NCBI GenBank assembly: GCA_964442675.1
Contig: CAYUAE010000075.1
Location: 1 to 10,119, forward strand
Direction of reading: 5' to 3'
Length of the DNA: 10,119 nucleotides
DNA from: Methylomarinum sp964442675
Lineage (GTDB): Bacteria; Pseudomonadota; Gammaproteobacteria; Methylococcales; Methylomonadaceae
In this document: positions 5,922 to 10,119 of the stretch, piece after piece
How positions within the stretch are numbered: position 1 is the first letter of the stretch
How the letters are laid out: the number at the start of each line of letters is the position of its first letter
The notes under the pieces: model-generated
Database searches by the model: none
What the model was told of the DNA's origin: nothing
Seen by the model: only the letters and a program-made list of their open reading frames with translations
Position numbers and translations under genes: made by a program

Positions 5922-7313
5922 TCAATGTTGCAGACCTTTCAAAATGGCTTGCAAACTTTCATTGGCATCGCCAAATAACATGCGGGTGTTTTCATGCACA
6001 AACAAAGGGTTACCGACACCGGCGTAACCTGCCGCCATACTGCGTTTTAAGACAATAGTGGCCTTGCCTTTCCAGCATTCCAGTACCGGCATGCCGGCAA
6101 TCGGGCTGTTCGGGTCGTCCAGTGCTGAAGGGTTGACGATATCGTTAGCGCCGATGACCAGGGTGACATCGACATTCGGAAAGTCCTCATTGATTTCTTC
6201 CATTTCATAAACGATGTCATACGGCACTTTAGCTTCTGCCAGCAAAACATTCATGTGGCCAGGCATACGCCCTGCCACCGGATGAATGGCGAAGCGAACC
6301 TGTTTGTTCTGTTCGCGCAGCAGCTTGGTGATTTCATAGACGGTATGCTGTGCCTGCGCGACGGCCATCCCGTAGCCTGGGATGATGACGATATTTTTTG
6401 CATCACGCAACATATCGACGACATCGGCGGCATCGACAGATTGTACTTCACCTTCAACTTCGGCGGCTTCACCGGCATTGTCGCTACCAAAGCCACCGGC
6501 GATAACGCTGAGAAAATGCCGGTTCATGGCGCGGCACATGATGTAGCTCAAGATAGCACCACTGCTGCCGACCAACGCGCCGGTAACAATCAGCAGATCA
6601 TTGCTCAGCATAAAGCCTGTCGCCGCCGCGGCCCAGCCGGAATAACTGTTTAACATGGAAACCACGACCGGCATATCGGCGCCACCTATCGCCATGACCA
6701 TGTGTACGCCAAAAGCAAACGCAATCAGGGTCATGAAAATCAATGGCCACAAACCACCGCCTGTTTCAGCGCCGGTCAGGAACAGGTTACCCAGCCAGAT
6801 GAACAGCGCGATCATGCCCAGGTTGAGCAGATGACGGCCGGGTAATAAAACCGGTTTGCCGCTGATTTTTCCGCATAATTTTCCAAACGCGATGACTGAG
6901 CCGGAAAAGGTGACCGCGCCAATCAGAACGCCGACATAGATTTCCACTTCATGAATGGTTTTTTCGACGCCGCTTAAGGTGCTGCTGTGGTCGATGAAGT
7001 TGGCGTAGCCGACCAGCACAGCGGCCATTCCGACCAGACTGTGCATGATGGCGACCAGTTCCGGCATTTGTGTCATTTCGACTTTGAATGCGGCTTTAGC
7101 GCCGATAAAACCGCCAATCAATAAGGCGACGATCAAGATGGCGTAAGCTGTGACCGATTCACTCAGCAATGTTGCGATAATCGCAATCAACATGCCCGCC
7201 ATGCCGTAATAATTACCACGGCGTGCAGTTTCCTGGTTACTGAGTCCGCTCAGGCTTAAAATGAACAGAATAGAAGCGACAATGTAAGACATTGTAACGA
7301 GACCTTGTGACAT
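5922..7313 (-). CDS. pntB: Proton-translocating NAD(P)+ transhydrogenase, beta subunit
   Basis: PntB supplies most of the membrane domain (dII) and the NADP(H)-binding domain (dIII) of the inner-membrane transhydrogenase, which uses proton entry to drive hydride transfer from NADH to NADP+. The 463 residues match the E. coli protein (462). Several membrane spans cover about residues 1-265. His91, Asp213 and Asn222 fall at the E. coli numbers and in conserved surroundings (ELVAIMHSLVG and GGADMPVVVSMLNSYSGW). After an acidic linker (about 278-297), dIII carries PGYGMAVA at 312-319, VIGANDIVNP, and KRSMAAGYAGVGNPLF. I start at 7313 rather than the in-frame ATG at 7343 because AGGAG lies 7 bases before it and the N terminus MSQGLVTMSYIVA then aligns with E. 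coli. That ribosome site overlaps the TAG stop of pntA, ten bases upstream, which indicates translational coupling. Confidence 0.96.
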   Translation of the reverse strand: MSQGLVTMSYIVASILFILSLSGLSNQETARRGNYYGMAGMLIAIIATLLSESVTAYAILIVALLIGGFIGAKAAFKVEMTQMPELVAIMHSLVGMAAVLVGYANFIDHSSTLSGVEKTIHEVEIYVGVLIGAVTFSGSVIAFGKLCGKISGKPVLLPGRHLLNLGMIALFIWLGNLFLTGAETGGGLWPLIFMTLIAFAFGVHMVMAIGGADMPVVVSMLNSYSGWAAAATGFMLSNDLLIVTGALVGSSGAILSYIMCRAMNRHFLSVIAGGFGSDNAGEAAEVEGEVQSVDAADVVDMLRDAKNIVIIPGYGMAVAQAQHTVYEITKLLREQNKQVRFAIHPVAGRMPGHMNVLLAEAKVPYDIVYEMEEINEDFPNVDVTLVIGANDIVNPSALDDPNSPIAGMPVLECWKGKATIVLKRSMAAGYAGVGNPLFVHENTRMLFGDANESLQAILKGLQH

Positions 7314-7323
7314 GATAATTCTC

Positions 7324-8889
7324 CTATTTCCTGAACATTTCAAGCATGCGACGGGTCACCAGGAAGCCGCCGGCAATATTGATTGAGGCGATCAGCACGG
7401 CAAGTCCAGACAATAACGTAATCATAAAACCGGGGGACGAAATCTGTAGAATCGCACCGATGATAATGATGCCGCTAATGGCGTTAGTGACGCTCATCAG
7501 TGGCGTATGCAGCGATGGTGTGACATTCCAGATGACTTGATAACCCACGAAACAGGCTAGAACGAATACGGTAAAATGCGCCATGAACGATTCTGGCGCA
7601 ACCGAGCCTATACCATACAATGCGCCCGCTAACAGGCCTAACAATAACAGTTGCTTGACGCCTTCCGGTATTGCAGGTTCAGGCTCGGGCGACACCTCTG
7701 CTGTTTGAGGTTTGGCCGCTTCCGCTTTTTTCGGTGCGGCGCTGAGTTTAGGGGGCGGTGGCGGCCAGGTGATCTGACCTTCTTTAATAACGGTGGCACC
7801 GCGGATAACCTCATCATCCATGTTGATGACCAGCTTGCCGTTTTTCTCCGGGCATAGATCAGCCAATAAATGTCTGAGATTAGTGCCATAAAGCTGGCTG
7901 GCCTGATTCGCCATGCGACTGGGTAAATTGGTGTAGCCGATAATGGTGACACCGTGTTCGGTGACGACCCGGTCTTTTTTGGTCAAGGCGCAGTTACCGC
8001 CTTGTTCGGCCGCCAGGTCGACGATGACGCTGCCCGGCTTCATGGATTTTACCATCTCCTCGGTGATGAGTTCAGGCGCCGGTTTGCCCGGAATCAAGGC
8101 AGTGGTGATGATAATATCGACGTCTTTAGCTTGTTCAGCAAACAGTGCCATCTCGGCTTTGATAAATTCTTCCGACATGGTTTTGGCATAACCGCCGCTA
8201 CCGGAACCATCTTCTTCAACATCGAGCATTAAGAATTCGGCATCCATGCTTTCGATTTGTTCTTTAACTTCCGGCCGGGTGTCGAAAGCCCGAACCACAG
8301 CGCCGAGGCTTTTTGCCGCGCCAATGGCAGCAAGACCTGCGACACCGGCACCTATCACGAGAACTTTGGCCGGCGGGATTCTACCGGCCGCAGTGATCTG
8401 ACCGGTAAAGAAGCGGCCAAAATGCTGCGCCGCTTCAACAACGGCGCGGTAGCCTGCAATATTAGCCATTGAGCTTAAGGCATCCATTTTCTGGGCGCGA
8501 GACAGGCGAGGAATGCTGTCAACAGCCAGCACAGTCACTTTTTTAGCGGCCAGTCGCTCCAAGAGCTTTTTGTTTTGCGCTGGCCAGATAAAGCTGATCA
8601 AAACCTGGCCCTCATGCATTAAATCGACTTCGTCATATTTTAATGCCGGGTGTTTTTGTGGGGCTCTGACTTTGAGAATGATGTCGGCATCACGCCAGAG
8701 TTTCTTCACATCTTTTTCTATTTTGACGCCAACCTCCTCATAGGCAGCATCGGGAATATCGGCACAGGCACCGGCCTGAGTTTCCAGTATGACATCAAAA
8801 CCGAGCTTGATCAGTTTAGCGGCAGAGTCCGGGGTTGCGGCGACACGCTGTTCGCCCTTGTGTATTTCTTTTGGGATACCAATTTTCAT
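7324..8889 (-). CDS. pntA: Proton-translocating NAD(P)+ transhydrogenase, alpha subunit
   Basis: PntA binds NAD(H) in its large cytoplasmic domain (dI) and contributes membrane helices to dII; with PntB it forms the enzyme that makes NADPH at the expense of the proton gradient. The 521 residues are slightly longer than in E. coli (510). The N terminus (MKIGIPKEIHKGEQRVAATP) is that of the alanine dehydrogenase/PNT family. Further in are DALSSMANIAGYRAVVEAA, the NAD-binding GAGVAG at 180-185 followed by RAFDTRPEVKEQ, and SSQLYGTNLRHLL. A proline/alanine-rich linker (about 376-410) joins four C-terminal membrane helices (about 414-515) that include HTPLMSVTNAISGIIIIGA. The alpha chain is the single-polypeptide enterobacterial kind, not split into A1 and A2. 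AGGAGAG stands just before the ATG. It is the first gene of the pntAB operon, with a promoter at 8923-8951. Confidence 0.97.
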   Translation of the reverse strand: MKIGIPKEIHKGEQRVAATPDSAAKLIKLGFDVILETQAGACADIPDAAYEEVGVKIEKDVKKLWRDADIILKVRAPQKHPALKYDEVDLMHEGQVLISFIWPAQNKKLLERLAAKKVTVLAVDSIPRLSRAQKMDALSSMANIAGYRAVVEAAQHFGRFFTGQITAAGRIPPAKVLVIGAGVAGLAAIGAAKSLGAVVRAFDTRPEVKEQIESMDAEFLMLDVEEDGSGSGGYAKTMSEEFIKAEMALFAEQAKDVDIIITTALIPGKPAPELITEEMVKSMKPGSVIVDLAAEQGGNCALTKKDRVVTEHGVTIIGYTNLPSRMANQASQLYGTNLRHLLADLCPEKNGKLVINMDDEVIRGATVIKEGQITWPPPPPKLSAAPKKAEAAKPQTAEVSPEPEPAIPEGVKQLLLLGLLAGALYGIGSVAPESFMAHFTVFVLACFVGYQVIWNVTPSLHTPLMSVTNAISGIIIIGAILQISSPGFMITLLSGLAVLIASINIAGGFLVTRRMLEMFRK

Positions 8890-8922
8890 AAGCTCTCCTG
8901 GGCATTTATGATGGTCTATGCC

Positions 8923-8951
8923 AGCATAAGAGATAAGGTGATTTATTTCAA
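8923..8951 (-). promoter_or_regulatory. Sigma70-type promoter for pntAB
   Basis: On the minus strand TTGAAA (complement of 8946-8951, five of six consensus bases) is followed by an exact 17-base spacer and TATGCT (complement of 8923-8928, four of six). Transcription would start near 8916, giving a leader of about 27 bases that includes the AGGAGAG ribosome site. Spacing and position make this the best promoter match in the divergent region. Confidence 0.6.
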
Positions 8952-8975
8952 TGTTTTATGCTTGTGGTTTTCCGC

Positions 8976-8981
8976 TACAAT
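8976..8981 (+). promoter_or_regulatory. Possible -10 box for the REC-GGDEF gene
   Basis: TACAAT matches five of six -10 consensus bases and lies 30 bases before the start codon, so a transcript would begin near 8988. The -35 region (about 8953-8960, GTTTTATG) is a poor match, so this promoter would be weak or need an activator. It sits about 25 bases from the -35 box of the oppositely directed pntAB promoter. Confidence 0.35.
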
Positions 8982-9011
8982 GTAAACCAAGGAAAGATTA
9001 GATGCAGATGA

Positions 9012-9941
9012 ATGAAAATTTTAATTGTTGATGACAGTAAGAGTATCCGTAACATGGTGGGGGCATGTACCCGGAATATGGGGCATGATGTCGTATTTGC
9101 TGAAAATGGACGGCAATGTCTGGAATATATCGCTAAAAATACGGTAGATCTGATTTTAATGGACGTGGAAATGCCGGAAATGAATGGCGTGGAAGCGACG
9201 CGTATGATCCGTAAAATCAAACAGGATGACTGGTTTCCTATTGTTTTTCTCAGCGCTAAAGACACCGATGAGAGTTTCGCCGATGGCATATTGGCAGGTG
9301 GCGATGCTTATTTGATCAAGCCATTGAATCTTTCGCGTCTGCAATTAACCATTATTGCGATGGAGCGTATTTATGATATGCGACAAAAACTGGCCAAAGC
9401 ACAATTGGAGTTAACCCTGGCCAATCAGTCGCTGGAAAAATTATCCTTATTCGATAGTCTGACCGGGCTGGCCAATCGCCGTCATTTTGATCAGACGCTG
9501 GAAAAAGCATTTAAAGCCGCGCAACGCAGCAAAGTCCCCATGACCCTGATTATCTGCGATATTGATTTTTTTAAACTGTATAACGATCATTACGGTCATC
9601 AACAAGGCGATGATTGTCTGGCGCAAGTGGCTGCGGCGGTTGGCAGCTGTATGCGCAGGCCGTCTGACCTGGCCTGTCGCTATGGCGGGGAAGAATTTAC
9701 CATGGTTTTACCGGATACCACGCTGGAAGGGGGGTGGCGTGTGGCCGAAAACATGCGTCAGGCGGTGCTCGATAAAGCCATTCCACATGAAAAGTCGAAA
9801 GCGGCCGATTGTGTGACATTGAGCCTGGGTGTGGCGAGTTATTTTGGTCAGATCGATACGCCTGAGCAGTTACTGAAGCAGGCGGACGACGCCTTATACC
9901 AGGCCAAGCAGAAAGGGCGAAACCGGGTAGAGCTGGCTTAA
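9012..9941 (+). CDS. Response regulator with GGDEF diguanylate cyclase output (WspR/PleD-like layout)
   Basis: The 309 residues form an N-terminal receiver domain (about 1-115), a helical, probably coiled-coil stalk (about 108-145) and a GGDEF domain (about 146-308). Receiver residues are all present: Asp7-Asp8 acidic pocket, Asp51 phosphoacceptor in LILMDVEMPEMNG, Ser81 switch residue and Lys103 in LIKP. The GGDEF domain has DSLTGLANRR at 148-157, metal-binding Asp183 and Asp185 in CDIDFFK, and GGEEF at 225-229. RPSD at 216-219, five residues before GGEEF, is an intact RxxD inhibitory site. The protein should therefore be an active cytoplasmic enzyme making cyclic di-GMP from two GTP, switched by phosphorylation and product-inhibited. 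No partner kinase or c-di-GMP effector lies in the window. The start is fixed by the conserved MKILIVDDS, but the ribosome site is poor: AAGGA (8989-8993) is 18 bases away and better placed for an ATG at 9002 in another frame. Confidence 0.94.
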   Translation: MKILIVDDSKSIRNMVGACTRNMGHDVVFAENGRQCLEYIAKNTVDLILMDVEMPEMNGVEATRMIRKIKQDDWFPIVFLSAKDTDESFADGILAGGDAYLIKPLNLSRLQLTIIAMERIYDMRQKLAKAQLELTLANQSLEKLSLFDSLTGLANRRHFDQTLEKAFKAAQRSKVPMTLIICDIDFFKLYNDHYGHQQGDDCLAQVAAAVGSCMRRPSDLACRYGGEEFTMVLPDTTLEGGWRVAENMRQAVLDKAIPHEKSKAADCVTLSLGVASYFGQIDTPEQLLKQADDALYQAKQKGRNRVELA

Positions 9942-10119
9942 GCCTGAATCTGTGACTTCCGCGGCCTGCTATCCACATTGAAATCGTGGATTCAGGTTAA
10001 AATGATGTTACGCGGTTCGTATTTTTAACCCTAAAATTTACACACATCGAAGCTTAACAAACCTCCCTTTGGCACAGGCGAGGAGAAAAGGTGGTTACAC
10101 ACCATCTATAATCGTTTTC
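9942..10119. other. Non-coding tail after the REC-GGDEF gene
   Basis: No gene is supported. The first part carries the alternative hairpins at 9943-9996. Further on is AT-rich DNA, an AGGAG at 10080-10085 with no usable start behind it (a GTG at 10091 meets a stop after six codons), and a perfect TATAAT at 10107-10112 with no well-spaced -35. The minus strand is open from the window edge for 21 codons only. This may be the upstream region of a gene beyond the edge. Confidence 0.4.
9943..9996. repeat. Hairpin region after the REC-GGDEF stop, two alternative stems
   Basis: CCTGAATC (9943-9950) pairs exactly with GATTCAGG (9989-9996) over a 38-base loop. A competing stem forms from ATCCAC (9971-9976) with GTGGAT (9986-9991) and shares bases with the first. 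TTAAAATG follows, so there is no clear U tract. It begins one base after the stop codon and is the likely 3' structure of the transcript. Confidence 0.5.

Noticed and set aside
6255..6653. 132-codon plus-strand ORF inside pntB, and other long antisense frames within pntA and the membrane fusion gene
   Set aside because: They lie opposite or out of frame with clearly recognisable proteins and resemble no family.
7314..7343. Longer N terminus for pntB overlapping the end of pntA
   Set aside because: The AGGAG site and the alignment to the E. coli N terminus both place the start at 7313.
10068..10085. Sigma54-like TGGCAC at 10070-10075
   Set aside because: The required TTGC-type -12 element is absent at the correct distance (AGGAG instead).
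10107..10112. Perfect TATAAT near the right edge as a promoter
   Set aside because: No -35 match at 16-18 bases; the TTGGCA at 10069-10074 is 32 bases away.
10056..10119. Minus-strand open frame running off the right edge (21 codons)
   Set aside because: Too short to recognise and rich in Cys/Arg without any known motif; it could be chance.
1..10119. CRISPR array, tRNA, rRNA, insertion sequence, toxin-antitoxin or defence system
   Set aside because: No regularly spaced repeats, no cloverleaf or rRNA-like sequence, no transposase motifs, and every long ORF is accounted for by housekeeping or signalling families.

Overview
The window looks like chromosomal housekeeping DNA from a Gram-negative gammaproteobacterium. 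PntA, PntB and GalU are close to the forms known from Escherichia coli: PntB keeps His91, Asp213 and Asn222 at the same positions. An LpxD acyltransferase implies an LPS-bearing outer membrane. The overall style (fused MFS/spermidine-synthase protein, pntAB, many short intergenic palindromes) would fit a Methylococcales methanotroph such as the Methylomonas or Methylobacter group. That placement is inference only, because no methane or C1 gene lies in the window.

Layout. (1) 1-165 is non-coding and ends in a good sigma70-type promoter. (2) 166-3775 on the plus strand is a tight three-gene unit: ppnP (nucleoside phosphorylase), a polytopic membrane protein fused to a spermidine-synthase-like domain, and an lpxD-type acyltransferase. 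Gaps between genes are 27 and 1 bases. (3) After a 200-base intergenic stretch with one hairpin comes galU (3976-4851, plus). (4) It meets an EamA/DMT transporter (4848-5744, minus) tail to tail, the two stop codons sharing TTAA. (5) 5745-5921 holds two strong palindromes on either side of a TATAAT box. (6) pntB and pntA (5922-8889, minus) form a classic operon for the proton-translocating transhydrogenase, with a clear promoter at 8923-8951. (7) A divergent REC-GGDEF diguanylate cyclase (9012-9941, plus) follows. (8) 9942-10119 holds hairpin-forming sequence but no supported gene.

How the genes relate. LpxD and GalU both serve the cell envelope (lipid A acylation and UDP-glucose for glycans). 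PntAB links the proton gradient to NADPH supply. The REC-GGDEF protein would turn a phosphorelay signal into cyclic di-GMP. PpnP and the spermidine-synthase-like protein share an operon, which leaves open a link through nucleoside by-products.

I found no clear sign of an undescribed defence, mobile or secretion system, and no CRISPR array, tRNA, rRNA or insertion sequence. The items most worth a second look are the isolated, divergent-looking LpxD, the function of the membrane/SpeE-like fusion beside ppnP, the long palindrome that would fill the leader of the DMT-transporter mRNA, and a nine-codon reading frame overlapping the start of the diguanylate cyclase gene.
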